DNA of 64,000 nucleotides, taken from contig AP025252.1 in the NCBI GenBank assembly GCA_016865505.2, forward strand, positions 4,920,137 to 4,984,136, read 5' to 3'. The stretch is from Bryobacterales bacterium F-183 (GTDB lineage: Bacteria; Acidobacteriota; Terriglobia; Bryobacterales; Bryobacteraceae). The notes beneath the pieces were generated by a model that worked only from the letters and a program-made list of their open reading frames with translations, was not told the DNA's origin and did no database searches. The translations under genes were made by a program, and so were the position numbers. Positions 41,992-51,150 of the stretch are shown in pieces. Position 1 is the first letter of the stretch, and every line of letters begins with the position of its first letter.

Positions 41992-43254
41992 TCACAACTC
42001 TACAACCTGGTGCTTTGCTATCCAACCCGGGTCGAAGTCGACACCGAAGCCGGGTCCGGTCGGAACCTTGATCTTCCCCTTTGAAATCGTCAGCGACGAG
42101 GTCTTGCACTCAAATCGCACATTCTTGCCGATCTCTTTGAACTCATGATGCTCGCCAGCGTTGGGCAGGGCAGATACGAACTGGATGTTGTAAACGTTGC
42201 CCAGTCCGCCGCCGGACATGTGCGGGATGCACTGCTTGCCAAATGCAGCCGCCATCTTGGCGACCTTCATCGAACGAATCAGGCCACCGAAATAGTAGTT
42301 GTCCGGCTGCACGATCTCGATGCCGTTGTTCGCGATCAGCCAACGGAAGCTGTGGTAGCTGTAGTCCTGCTCCCCGTTTGCGATCGGAATCGTCAGGGCA
42401 TCAGCCACTTGTTTGATTTCGTCCACATGATCGAACATCACCGGCTCTTCGAAATAGCGGAACTTATACTGTTCCAGAAGTTTGCCGACGCGAATCGCCT
42501 CGGGCACCGTGTAGAAACTGTTCGAGTCGGCGTACAAGGCAACGGCGTCGCCAAATGTCTTGCGAACGAGCGGCACGATCTTTTCCGTGCGCCCCTCAGG
42601 ACCCTTGGCGTACATGTCCGTGGTCATATACATCAGACCGCCGACCTTGATCTTCAGCGCTTTGAGGTCGTAGGCCTGGAACGCCTTGCTGATGAGTTGA
42701 AGTGACTCTTCCACCGGCTTTTCGCGCCATTCGGTCGCCATGTAGAGGCCGACGTCAGGGTTCTGGATCGATCCGATCAGTTGGCCGACCGGCTTACCGG
42801 CGATACGGCCCAGCATATCGAGGATCGCGAACTCCGCGGTCGCCAAAGGGAGGCCGAGCGCCATTCCGTTGAACCGGAAGTTGAACTGGTAAATGTAAAT
42901 CTTTTCCAGGATGAGATCGAGTTCTCGGGCGTCCTTGCCAATTAGAAATGGCTGGATGTTCTTGAGAAAGATCGGGAACAACGTACTCATCCCGGTGTGA
43001 GCAACAGCGATGCCTTCCGCGCCGTCCTTCGATCGGACCCGGCAGATGTAGCCGTTGTCTAGGCGCAGAAGCTCCACGCTCTGGATGATCACCGGGTTGG
43101 CGAACAGCTCTTTCTTGAGCACCGGCGCCTGCAAGATGGCATCGAGTTTCCGGTAACGCTCAGCGAGTGGTTCCGCCGCTGCATAAGCTGTGCCGTAGGC
43201 AGCAGCGGCGGTAGAAGAGAGAAGAAACTGGCGGCGATCCATCGGCGTGCTCAT
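41992..43254 (-). CDS. Exported enolase-superfamily (mandelate racemase/MLE-like) protein
   Basis: This 420-residue protein has a Tat signal ([21 protein letters not shown]) and an enolase-superfamily capping domain plus barrel. KALKIKVGG has the KxK base, and metal ligands appear in [19 protein letters not shown] and IANGEQD. The family makes carbanion intermediates from acid sugars and related acids; substrate is unknown. Tat export is uncommon for the family. It starts ATG at 43254 with no partner gene close by; the TIR-like gene lies just after its stop. Confidence 0.88.
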   Translation of the reverse strand: MSTPMDRRQFLLSSTAAAAYGTAYAAAEPLAERYRKLDAILQAPVLKKELFANPVIIQSVELLRLDNGYICRVRSKDGAEGIAVAHTGMSTLFPIFLKNIQPFLIGKDARELDLILEKIYIYQFNFRFNGMALGLPLATAEFAILDMLGRIAGKPVGQLIGSIQNPDVGLYMATEWREKPVEESLQLISKAFQAYDLKALKIKVGGLMYMTTDMYAKGPEGRTEKIVPLVRKTFGDAVALYADSNSFYTVPEAIRVGKLLEQYKFRYFEEPVMFDHVDEIKQVADALTIPIANGEQDYSYHSFRWLIANNGIEIVQPDNYYFGGLIRSMKVAKMAAAFGKQCIPHMSGGGLGNVYNIQFVSALPNAGEHHEFKEIGKNVRFECKTSSLTISKGKIKVPTGPGFGVDFDPGWIAKHQVVEL

Positions 43255-43269
43255 GCACGAATGAGCATA

Positions 43270-43626
43270 TCAGTGGCAGGTCTCGTTTTTCACCTTCCAT
43301 TCGAGATTGCGAAGCGGCAAGAACGATCGGATGTTGCCGGAGGCTTGGAGATACTGCACGGCCTTGCGGTATGCTTCCGCCTTGACCGATTCCGTAATGG
43401 TTGCGGCGGAGCAGACGGCAAACTCACGATCAAATCGATGTCCGTCCAAGTGGATTTCGGCGTAGGCTCGATGGAACACGTCATGGCAGTGAGCAGCAGA
43501 GGACGCAGCGACGGCGGCAGCAGCCGCAAGCAGGAATACTTCTAGCTCGACATCAGGGGCGATATTGGCTGACAGACGAGGGTACAGCATGGCATAACAA
43601 TACTCCTCTTGTAAGCCGTGCGCCAT
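43270..43626 (-). CDS. Small hypothetical protein
   Basis: The only sizeable gap in this part (43255-43682, 428 bases) holds a plausible 118-residue reading frame starting ATG at 43626 (MAHGLQEEYCYAML). It has an Ala-rich helix (ELEVFLLAAAAAVAASSAAH) and an acidic/basic tail ending WKVKNETCH. I do not recognise the family. A frame on the opposite strand (43261-43545) is also open but shows poorer start context. The remainder of the gap shows nothing I can name. Confidence 0.4.
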   Translation of the reverse strand: MAHGLQEEYCYAMLYPRLSANIAPDVELEVFLLAAAAAVAASSAAHCHDVFHRAYAEIHLDGHRFDREFAVCSAATITESVKAEAYRKAVQYLQASGNIRSFLPLRNLEWKVKNETCH

Positions 43627-43682
43627 CCCCCCTAGCCGGTTAGACGCTCCCCAGATTTCGACGGTGCCCGCTACTCCACACC

Positions 43683-44810
43683 CTAAATCCGCGTAAACTT
43701 GCCATCCGATTCCAGTTTGTATCGGATGCCGCGCCAGACGATCGTGTTGCCGAAGAAACCGGACAACCAGAACGCGAAGCTCAACAGGTCCTGCGCGACC
43801 AGCAGAGGTACATCGACCAGTGGACGGGTTCGGAGCGCGACCTCGGAAACGGCCTTGCCAGACAGAACACGCAACGACAGGGTGAATAACAAGGCAATCC
43901 ACACCTTCGGCGCAACGGCGGCAAACAGCAGCCCAAGGGGTACGGGGTTGGTAAAGATCTGCCCGATGTAGCCAGCCGGGCGCGAGCGGCGTGTGCTCCG
44001 GTTCCAACGGATACGATGTGCTGCGTTCTTCTGAAAGTCCTCGCTTCCGATGTGATGTTCCACCACGTAGGACGACAAGATGACGTTCCAACCCGCCTCC
44101 GCAGCGAACTTACCCATTACGAAGTCCTCCGCCAGGTACTCGCTGATCTTGTCGAACCCGCCGATCGCCCCCAGGCAGCGTCGCCGTGCGGCAATCGTAG
44201 GACCGATGGCGAACCGTACGCCTTCCAGCATCCGCGCCACAAAAACCCCACCGAAGAATTCGGTATTCATGCCCATCGCTTCCAAGCGCGACCAGATACT
44301 CGCGCCTGCGTACGCTCGATACGGGCAGGTGGCAACCCCCAGATTGCTGTCATCCTGGAACTCGGCGGCGATCACGGTGAGCATGTGCGGGTTGTCTACG
44401 CGCATGTCGGAGTCGCTCATAATCAACAGGTCGTGCGACGCTTCACGCATCATGCGATCGAGGCTCCACACCTTGGCGTTCGGGTAAGGAGGCTCGCCCA
44501 CGATGAGCAAGCGCGATGGAACGTTGGGGAACTCGCCCTGAAGCTTGCGGACAACCGGTACCGCAGCGTCCGATTCCATTCGTACTGCGAACAGAATCTC
44601 CCAAGGTCCTCTGTAGTCCTGGGTGAAGAAGGTACGCAGATTGGCTTCCAGCCCGTCATCCAAACCAGCCAGCGGCTTGAGAATCGAGATGCCTTCCGGC
44701 GGCAGGCGTAAAGGCGAAGGCCGCACGGAAACCCACTTCCGTACGGCCAGAATCATCAGAATGCAGTAGACCCAGCTGCCAAGCAGCAGGGCGCCAGAGA
44801 CCCAAATCAC
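43683..44810 (-). CDS. Glycosyltransferase family 21-like (HpnI/ceramide glucosyltransferase type)
   Basis: This 375-residue membrane glycosyltransferase has an N-terminal anchor (GALLLGSWVYCILMILAV), ISILKPLAGLDDGLEANLRTFFTQDY, the DxD-type SDSDMRV, EDFVMG and the RWNRSTR end motif, followed by C-terminal membrane helices. These fit the ceramide glucosyltransferase/HpnI group. HpnI adds N-acetylglucosamine to bacteriohopanetetrol, but no hopanoid genes are near, so the lipid acceptor is not certain. Start is GTG, 6 bases after the thrS stop, so it is co-transcribed. Confidence 0.85.
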   Translation of the reverse strand: MIWVSGALLLGSWVYCILMILAVRKWVSVRPSPLRLPPEGISILKPLAGLDDGLEANLRTFFTQDYRGPWEILFAVRMESDAAVPVVRKLQGEFPNVPSRLLIVGEPPYPNAKVWSLDRMMREASHDLLIMSDSDMRVDNPHMLTVIAAEFQDDSNLGVATCPYRAYAGASIWSRLEAMGMNTEFFGGVFVARMLEGVRFAIGPTIAARRRCLGAIGGFDKISEYLAEDFVMGKFAAEAGWNVILSSYVVEHHIGSEDFQKNAAHRIRWNRSTRRSRPAGYIGQIFTNPVPLGLLFAAVAPKVWIALLFTLSLRVLSGKAVSEVALRTRPLVDVPLLVAQDLLSFAFWLSGFFGNTIVWRGIRYKLESDGKFTRI

Positions 44811-44816
44811 AACGGG

Positions 44817-46748
44817 TTAAGAGACCACCTTTGTGTCAATCTCTTGCCGGATACGACTGACGAAATCGGCTATGGATTGCACGCCGAGATCGCCGCCCTT
44901 GCGGTGGCGCACAGACACGGATCCGGTTTCGGCTTCCCTGCCCCCCACCACCAACATGTACGGGATCTTCTGCAATTGCGCGTCGCGGATCTTGAGATTG
45001 ACCTTCTCACTGCGGTCGTCCAGTTCCACACGTACGCCGGCTTCCTTCAGCTTCTCAGTCACCTGCTTGGCGTAGTCAAGTTGCTTGTCGGTGATGGGCA
45101 GTACGGTGGCCTGCACTGGCGACAGCCAAGTTGGGAACGCGCCGGCGTAATGCTCGATCAGAATGCCAAAGAAGCGCTCAATCGAACCATAAAGCGCACG
45201 ATGCACCATCATCGGCTGATGCTTCTTGCCGTCTTCCGCAACATACTCGAGACCGAAGCGGCGCGGCAACGTAAAGTCAAACTGCGCCGTAGAAAGCTGC
45301 CATTTGCGACCCAACGCGTCCACGAGCTTAACGTCGATCTTTGGACCGTAGAAAGCCGCCTCATCTGGCGCTACCTTGGCGTCGATCTTCAGGCGTTCAC
45401 AGGCGCGAACGAGCGCTGTTTCCGCCATCTTCCACTGGTCGGCCGTGCCATCGTACTTGCCACTCGCACCGCCGTCCCAGGTGGAGACTTCCGCTTCGTA
45501 CTGATCAAAGCCGTAGGTCTTGAGCGTGTCGAAGGCAAACTCCAAGCAGCTCACCACTTCGTCTTCGGTCTGCTCCGGAGTACAGAAGATATGGGCGTCA
45601 TCCTGCGTAAAGCCGCGGACGCGCAGAAGCCCATGCATCACGCCGCTACGTTCGTAGCGGTACACCGTGCCGAGTTCACCGAGGCGGACGGGAAGCTCAC
45701 GATAGCTGCGCAACCGGTCCCGGAAGATCAGGATGTGAAACGGACAGTTCATCGGCTTCAGCTGATACTCAGCGTCGTCGAGAGGCATGCGTGTGAACAT
45801 GTTCTCGGCGTAGAAGCCGTAGTGCCCGGAGGTCTTCCACAGGTCCGACCGAGCGATGTGGGGCGTGTACACCAGCGAGTAGCCGCGCTTGAGATACTCG
45901 TCGCGCATCCAGTCCTCGATGGTCTTGCGAATCATTCCGCCCTTCGGGTGGAAGAAGATCAACCCTGGGCCGGCAAGTTCCTGGATGCTGAACAGATCGA
46001 GTTCCTGCCCGAGCTTGCGATGGTCACGGCGCTTTGCTTCTTCGAGACGCGCGATATACTCGTCCAGCTCTTTCTGGCTGAAAAAAGCGGTGCCGTAAAT
46101 GCGCTGTAGCTGTGCGTTCTTCTCGTCGCCCTTCCAATAGGCGCCAGACACGGACATCAGCTTGAACGCCTTAAGGCGCTTGGTGGACGGCACGTGCGGA
46201 CCACGGCAGAAGTCAATGAACCCGGGCCCGAGAGTGTATTCGCTGAAGGTCTCGTCCGCCTTGTCGCGGATGAGTTCGCACTTCATCCAGGCGTCCTTGT
46301 ACTTCTCAAGGCCTTCGTCCTTGCGGGTCATCACGCGCTCGTACGGGAGATCCCGGTCGCGGATCTCCTTCATCTTCTTTTCGATCTTTTCGAGATCTTC
46401 CGGCGAGAACGGCTCGGCGCGCTGAAAGTCATAGAAAAAACCTTGCTCCGTGGGAGGGCCAATCCCGAGCTTGGTTTCCGGGAAAAGTTCCAGCACTGCG
46501 GCAGCCAGAAGGTGCGCAGTGGAATGGCGGTAGACCTCCAGCGCTTCCGGATTGCGCGTGGTCAGGATCTCGAGGGTCGTGTCGGTAGTGAGCGGACGAT
46601 TCAGGTCCTGCAATTCACCGTTAACTCGCGCGACTATGGCGTCATCGGCCAGGCGCGAACTGATTGACCGTGCGATTTCCATGGGCGTGCTGGCGGCAGG
46701 TACGGACTTTTGGCTGCCGTCCGGCAACGTCACGTTGATGTTGCTCAT
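44817..46748 (-). CDS. thrS: Threonyl-tRNA synthetase
   Basis: This 643-residue class II enzyme has a TGS domain (SNINVTLPDGSQKSVP), the HxxxH editing domain with HSTAHLLAAAVLELFP and HVPSTKRLKAF, the core with GPGLIFFHPKGGMIRKTIEDWMR, the zinc-cysteine region LKPMNCPFHILIF, motif 3 ALYGSIERFFGILIEHYAGAFP and an anticodon domain. Length is normal. Its promoter must lie close to or within the terminator of the upstream TadG-like gene, because the gap is only 88 bases. Confidence 0.97.
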   Translation of the reverse strand: MSNINVTLPDGSQKSVPAASTPMEIARSISSRLADDAIVARVNGELQDLNRPLTTDTTLEILTTRNPEALEVYRHSTAHLLAAAVLELFPETKLGIGPPTEQGFFYDFQRAEPFSPEDLEKIEKKMKEIRDRDLPYERVMTRKDEGLEKYKDAWMKCELIRDKADETFSEYTLGPGFIDFCRGPHVPSTKRLKAFKLMSVSGAYWKGDEKNAQLQRIYGTAFFSQKELDEYIARLEEAKRRDHRKLGQELDLFSIQELAGPGLIFFHPKGGMIRKTIEDWMRDEYLKRGYSLVYTPHIARSDLWKTSGHYGFYAENMFTRMPLDDAEYQLKPMNCPFHILIFRDRLRSYRELPVRLGELGTVYRYERSGVMHGLLRVRGFTQDDAHIFCTPEQTEDEVVSCLEFAFDTLKTYGFDQYEAEVSTWDGGASGKYDGTADQWKMAETALVRACERLKIDAKVAPDEAAFYGPKIDVKLVDALGRKWQLSTAQFDFTLPRRFGLEYVAEDGKKHQPMMVHRALYGSIERFFGILIEHYAGAFPTWLSPVQATVLPITDKQLDYAKQVTEKLKEAGVRVELDDRSEKVNLKIRDAQLQKIPYMLVVGGREAETGSVSVRHRKGGDLGVQSIADFVSRIRQEIDTKVVS

Positions 46749-46774
46749 TCACTCTCTAGCGTATCAAAGCCCAT

Positions 46775-46809
46775 GAAAAAAGCCCTCATTCCGAAGCCGG
46801 AATGAGGGC
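46775..46809 (-). terminator. Rho-independent terminator of the TadE/TadG-like unit
   Basis: GCCCTCATTCCG (46782-46793) pairs perfectly with CGGAATGAGGGC (46798-46809) around a 4-base loop. On the minus strand the stem is followed by TTTTTT (46780-46775). It lies 28 bases after the stop of the vWA protein gene. Confidence 0.9.
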
Positions 46810-46836
46810 GGAAACACAACAAGGATCGCTTTGGAA

Positions 46837-48438
46837 TCACTGGCTGAGGCGCAGGATGAAGGACGCAATCTGCGCGAACGCCTGCGACAGGCGAGTGTTG
46901 TCCTCGGCGTACACATACGTACCCTGCGGCTGCGCTGAGTTGTAGCCGGTGAAGGCCGGGTACAAACCGTTTGCTTCCGGGCTTGGGTCGTTCGCCATCC
47001 GCTGCATCAACCCATGGTTTACATTGCCCAGACCAATCGTATAGACGAACACTCCCGGGAAATCTCGCCCGTCGGGAAGTGTGCGGGTAGTGCGTGCGCG
47101 ATTGGCTGCATTCGCTGAGGCGTTCTGTAGAGCCAGGGCGAGATTCTGCCGTGTTCCACTGATCCGCCCGGCGTTATACGTAAGAGTATTCAGCTCGGGA
47201 AGTTCTAAGGAGTTGCCAAAGACGTCTGTGTCCGGTAGCGTATTGACCCTACTGCCACCAAACGCGGCGTTGCCAGACCCGAGTCCAGTGGAGCAGCCCG
47301 GCATACTTAGAGTTGAGTCGCCGCTGGTATTCGAAAGGGTCCTGTAGTTGTAAGACCAGCCAGAGTTGTTGTCGTCTGAATAGACCATCGCAACTGGTCC
47401 GGCTGGTACGTTCGCCAGGAAGGATCCCGCACCAAGATCCCAGCCGGGTGTCCAGTTCGGAGGATTCGACGACAGGTTGCCGCGCGGCGAGGCCGACGCC
47501 GACACGGATCTTCCGAGCGCGTCTTGGCAGTTCGAGTTGTCTCCCAAAATACCATTTGGATTGGCCGGCCCAACGCGGTAATCGAACGCCGTAGCGGTTG
47601 GATTTCCGTCGGTGAAAAGCAACAGCACGTTGAGCGCACCAGGTAGCCCGATCTTGTACAGTTCGTTGTAGCCAAGGATGGTGGCCGCCGGAGTACCGGT
47701 ACCGCCCGTGCACTGAATCGTGTCGATTAACCCGGAGCCGGAGTTAGAGGCATCCGAATAGCCAAGTGTGGTTTTGAAGTTCAAGCTTGGCGCGCTTGCG
47801 ATGTTGGCAGCCATGTTGAACGTAATCATGCCGATGCGATCGCGCTGAGCGGAGAACATACCAGTGAACTGCTTGGCAGCGTTCTTCATCGGGGTGCAGG
47901 AGTTACTGTTGGCCATGGACCCCGAACGATCGAGCACCATCATAATCACCGAGTCGCGTCGCGTGGCTCGGCTGCTCGCAAGGATTCGAGTGGAATCATA
48001 ACCCCAATAACGCATGAAGTACGACGGAGCATTCGCTGCCGCCGTCACAACGACGTGCCGGACCAGTGGTTGCTCCGGGTCGTCGTAGACCTGGGGGTTA
48101 TCGACGGTGATGTTGCTGACGCCAAATGTACCCGGTGGAAAATTGCGGTTGAACCAGTTGTTGGCGTTGGTGCGTGCGGAGTCCGCCTGCGCCTCGGTCG
48201 TCAGGCCGACGCTCAGCGCGCGCGCGGCTGCAAGTGAGGCGCCATCCGAGGCGAGTTGGATACGGTTCTTGACGCTATACATGATGCTGGCGTCAATGCC
48301 CATTCCCATCATAGAAACGAGCACCGGAATGGAAAGGGTGCCCAGCAACAGCACTACGCCTTTCTCGCGTTCGCGCCGCCGCTCTGTGGCGTGTGCGGGA
48401 ATCGGCCCCGCACTGCCGAAAAGTGTTTCTGCCGCCAT
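46837..48438 (-). CDS. TadG-like protein with von Willebrand factor A domain
   Basis: This 533-residue protein has a basic N terminus, a membrane segment (GVVLLLGTLSIPVLVSMMGMGID) with ASIMYSVKNRIQLASDGASLAAARAL (TadG head), then a vWA domain with the metal-binding DRSGSM and later LLLFTDGNPTATAF. TadG-type proteins belong to the Tad pilus apparatus and may set adhesion. It is the last gene of a three-gene leftward unit with two TadE-like genes. NFPPGTFGV and APSYFMR match the short paralogue at 5143-5511. Confidence 0.85.
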   Translation of the reverse strand: MAAETLFGSAGPIPAHATERRREREKGVVLLLGTLSIPVLVSMMGMGIDASIMYSVKNRIQLASDGASLAAARALSVGLTTEAQADSARTNANNWFNRNFPPGTFGVSNITVDNPQVYDDPEQPLVRHVVVTAAANAPSYFMRYWGYDSTRILASSRATRRDSVIMMVLDRSGSMANSNSCTPMKNAAKQFTGMFSAQRDRIGMITFNMAANIASAPSLNFKTTLGYSDASNSGSGLIDTIQCTGGTGTPAATILGYNELYKIGLPGALNVLLLFTDGNPTATAFDYRVGPANPNGILGDNSNCQDALGRSVSASASPRGNLSSNPPNWTPGWDLGAGSFLANVPAGPVAMVYSDDNNSGWSYNYRTLSNTSGDSTLSMPGCSTGLGSGNAAFGGSRVNTLPDTDVFGNSLELPELNTLTYNAGRISGTRQNLALALQNASANAANRARTTRTLPDGRDFPGVFVYTIGLGNVNHGLMQRMANDPSPEANGLYPAFTGYNSAQPQGTYVYAEDNTRLSQAFAQIASFILRLSQ

Positions 48439-48461
48439 AACCGAAGTTTGCTCCTATTGCA

Positions 48462-49133
48462 TTACATGAACACCCGGGTGTAGGTGCCGTTGGAGTCGAA
48501 GGCACCAGCACCACCCGTGTTCGCTTTGAAGAACGATTCAACGACGTATACGAACTGTCCGGCACCAAGGGAGTTGCCCCAAAGTGTGGAAAAGTCGCTG
48601 GATACTCGCGCCCGAGTATCCGTCGTGTAGTTGCTGATGGCGCCGGTGCTACTAGACCATAGGGCTGCGGGAACAGGCCCCACAAAACTTTCCACCGTTG
48701 TGCCGGCGATATCCAGGCTACGGTTGCCCAAGTAAACCCGCTCCGCCAGGACGTACTGGCCGGCATTCGTACAGCCGCACTGGGGATCCACAAAGACCAC
48801 CTTGCTGAGCGCGACCATGCCTGTCCCCTGGTTGTTCACTACCGCGCCGCCTGACTCCACAACAAGACCCAGGCCGCTCGCCACGCGGGCTATGATGCGC
48901 TGGTTACCGAGAGCCGTCATATCCACACCCTTGATGTACATCATTGCGGTGGATCTGGTGACGTCGCCCGCCTTGTTGTAACGGATGAAGTTCATGCCGC
49001 TGATGAACATCCAAATGAAGGGCGGCATCAGCAGCATCGCCCACAAACCGAACTCTATTGCCTCAAGGCCGCCCTGCCGGCGCCGCCTCTTCTCACTTAC
49101 CGGACGAATTTGGGTTTGATGCTTAGTGTGCAT
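48462..49133 (-). CDS. TadE-like pseudopilin family protein
   Basis: This protein of about 223 residues has a basic head (SEKRRRRQGGLEAIEFGLWAMLLMPPFIWMFISGMNF), in which the conserved Glu precedes the helix, as in TadE. The extracytoplasmic part has VDPQCGCTNAGQY, with two cysteines that may form a disulfide. ATG at 49133 is chosen because a longer start would overlap the upstream gene. Confidence 0.72.
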   Translation of the reverse strand: MHTKHQTQIRPVSEKRRRRQGGLEAIEFGLWAMLLMPPFIWMFISGMNFIRYNKAGDVTRSTAMMYIKGVDMTALGNQRIIARVASGLGLVVESGGAVVNNQGTGMVALSKVVFVDPQCGCTNAGQYVLAERVYLGNRSLDIAGTTVESFVGPVPAALWSSSTGAISNYTTDTRARVSSDFSTLWGNSLGAGQFVYVVESFFKANTGGAGAFDSNGTYTRVFM

Positions 49134-49149
49134 ACGGATTCGCTGTCCC

Positions 49150-49725
49150 TTAGAGGGCTGGCTGCCCATTCAGACCCACGCCGCCGAGCACGTCGGCTGA
49201 GTATACGTTGAGGGCCATAGAACTGCCGAGCGGCCGGTAGAAGACACCAGTAAAGGAGCCCGAGAACGGGAACATCCAACGATACGGGTAGTTGCGTATC
49301 GACACTTCGACAATGTTGCCGGGGCTGTTCGCACCAGTTCCTGACAGGGCACTTCCGGCACTGCCCGAAGCCGCCGAGATGGCGTCCGGGTCATAGAACT
49401 TCACATCGATCCATGGAATGTCCGCGCCGCTGGTCGACGTGGAGCTTGCATTCACAAATCCCAGGGCCCACTGGGATGTTTTGTTCTTCACCGACTGGAT
49501 CTGACCGACGCCCCCGCCTTCCGTCTGCATCGTAATGGCGTAGCGCGTCCCTTCACGCACTGCGTTCTGCAGCGTGTTCCAGGTGAAGATGACAAATCCG
49601 ATGTCGAGAAATCCGAAAATGATCGCCAGCGTCGGAAGCAGGACCAAGCCCATCTCCATGACTGCCGTTCCGCTTCGTTTGCGATTTCGTTTTGTTGTCC
49701 TATCCGGCTTCGCTATCATACCCAT
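49150..49725 (-). CDS. TadE-like pseudopilin family protein
   Basis: The head of this protein of about 191 residues is strongly basic (KPDRTTKRNRKRSG), followed by TAVMEMGLVLLPTLAIIFGFLDIGFVIFTWNTLQNAVREGTRYAI, the TadE pattern with Glu five residues before the helix core. The later part is Ser/Gly-rich. It is the first gene of the Tad-like unit. ATG at 49725 or 49719 is likely; a GTG at 49776 is also in frame but precedes no conserved residue. Confidence 0.78.
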   Translation of the reverse strand: MGMIAKPDRTTKRNRKRSGTAVMEMGLVLLPTLAIIFGFLDIGFVIFTWNTLQNAVREGTRYAITMQTEGGGVGQIQSVKNKTSQWALGFVNASSTSTSGADIPWIDVKFYDPDAISAASGSAGSALSGTGANSPGNIVEVSIRNYPYRWMFPFSGSFTGVFYRPLGSSMALNVYSADVLGGVGLNGQPAL

Positions 49726-49871
49726 CCAAAAGGATCTATTTGTCCCTACCAGATATGATGGGCGGAAAACCGTCACTAGGACATTAGGCGTTTTGCACGA
49801 AAACGAGGGGAGAAGACCTTAGAAGTCTATAGCCAAAAGTTCTACGAACTAGTACCAGAGTCCAGAGCGGC

Positions 49872-50660
49872 TTATGCCGGGAGCGCTTCTTTCTGTCGGC
49901 GGCCGTACAGTATCCACGCTCCGGCGGCGAAAAGGGCTACTGAAATCCATTGGGTAAGCGACCAGGGACCGTCAAACGGCAGCGTCTGGGCGTGAAAACG
50001 GTAGAATTCCACCCAAAAGCGGAAACCTGAGGAAATCACCAGATAGAGCCCTAGAAGTTCACCATCGCGATGGGGTTTCTGAGTTCGCCAGAGGAGGAAA
50101 AGGAAGATGCAGAACTCGGCGAGTGACTCGTAGATCTGCGTCGGGTGGAGGGGTATGTCCAACGGCACTCCGGTGAGCGCCTCGGCATCGGGATTTTGGA
50201 AGCGGATCGCCCATGGTCGCTGACAGGCGATTCCCCAGCAGCATCCGGCAGCTAGGCAACCAAGGCGCCCGATGGCATGCCCCAGAGCGATCCCAGGCGC
50301 CGTGGCGTCCATGGCAGGCCACAGCGGAATGTGATGCTTTCGCATGTACCAAATGCCAACAGCGACAGCCAGGATGAGTCCACCCTGAAAAACACCAGCT
50401 GCCTGCAAGGTCGCGATGCTGAAGAGTGGCCGTGAGCCATTCAGGTAGTCTGGCAAATCAAACAGAATGAGAAACAGCTTCGCGCCGAGCAAGCCCGCCA
50501 GTACGCAATAGATGGCGAGATTGGTCATGAGGTCGCGGTCAATGCCCCGACGAGCGCCCTCCCGGACCGTGATGCGTAAGGCCAGAAAGAACGCCAGCGC
50601 CACCATCACGCCGTAGGTCGGCAGGAAGAAATCGCCGAACTGGATGAGTTTAGGAAACAT
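49872..50660 (-). CDS. lgt: Prolipoprotein diacylglyceryl transferase
   Basis: Lgt adds diacylglycerol to the lipobox cysteine of prolipoproteins. The protein has about 262 residues and seven membrane helices: FFLPTYGVMVALAFFLALRI, then GHAIGRLGCLAAGCCWGIAC as the Lgt signature region and later HPTQIYESLAEFCIFLFLLW with the conserved His. ATG at 50660 is chosen because FPKLIQFGDFF is the usual start; a longer frame would overlap lspA. It overlaps the lspA end by 11 bases, giving an lgt-lspA pair that completes lipoprotein maturation. Confidence 0.95.
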   Translation of the reverse strand: MFPKLIQFGDFFLPTYGVMVALAFFLALRITVREGARRGIDRDLMTNLAIYCVLAGLLGAKLFLILFDLPDYLNGSRPLFSIATLQAAGVFQGGLILAVAVGIWYMRKHHIPLWPAMDATAPGIALGHAIGRLGCLAAGCCWGIACQRPWAIRFQNPDAEALTGVPLDIPLHPTQIYESLAEFCIFLFLLWRTQKPHRDGELLGLYLVISSGFRFWVEFYRFHAQTLPFDGPWSLTQWISVALFAAGAWILYGRRQKEALPA

Positions 50661-51150
50661 TCGGCTCCGGCTTGGGCTTATGCAGCCATTGCTCAGCAAA
50701 CAACAACACCGCGCCACAGAAGATCGCACTGTCGGCGACGTTGAAGGACGGCCAGTAGTAGTTGCCGAGGTAGAACTCCAGGAAGTCGGTGACAGTCCCA
50801 ACGCGGACCCGGTCGATCAGATTGCCGACTGCACCGCCCAACACGAGGGAGACCGCCCATCGCGACACGGGCGAGGTCACAATGTGGAACTTACCGAACA
50901 ACCCAGCACCCAGTAGCAGGATGATGACCGAGGCAAGCCCAATCAGCAACACACTACGTACGGCCTGTGAAGCGCCAGCAAGCATGCTGAACGCCGCACC
51001 CGGATTCTCCGCGTGCACTAGATTGAAGAATCCGGGGATCACCGTAATGGAGTCCGACAGCGATAGCTTTTGACGCACCAGGAGCTTGGTCCACTGGTCG
51101 AAAACGACGATGAGTCCGGCGACGGTAAGGGCCGCTAGGCGAGGGTTCAC
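50650..51150 (-). CDS. lspA: Lipoprotein signal peptidase
   Basis: LspA cleaves the signal peptide of lipidated prolipoproteins. The protein of about 166 residues has FDQWTKLLVRQKL, NLVHAENPGAAFSML and VGNLIDRVRVGTVTDFLEFY with the two catalytic aspartates (first in NLIDRV, second in NVADSAI). GTG at 51150, overlapping the ileS stop as GTGA, is preferred; TTG at 51177 is possible. Confidence 0.95.
   Translation of the reverse strand: MNPRLAALTVAGLIVVFDQWTKLLVRQKLSLSDSITVIPGFFNLVHAENPGAAFSMLAGASQAVRSVLLIGLASVIILLLGAGLFGKFHIVTSPVSRWAVSLVLGGAVGNLIDRVRVGTVTDFLEFYLGNYYWPSFNVADSAIFCGAVLLFAEQWLHKPKPEPNVS

Noticed and set aside
43261-43545. A 94-codon plus-strand frame in the gap before the glycosyltransferase
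   Set aside because: Its sequence shows no ordered domain and its start has no ribosome site; the minus-strand frame is somewhat more protein-like.
44844-46109. A 421-codon open frame on the plus strand
   Set aside because: It is antisense to thrS in the region of its catalytic core; no recognisable family motif is present.
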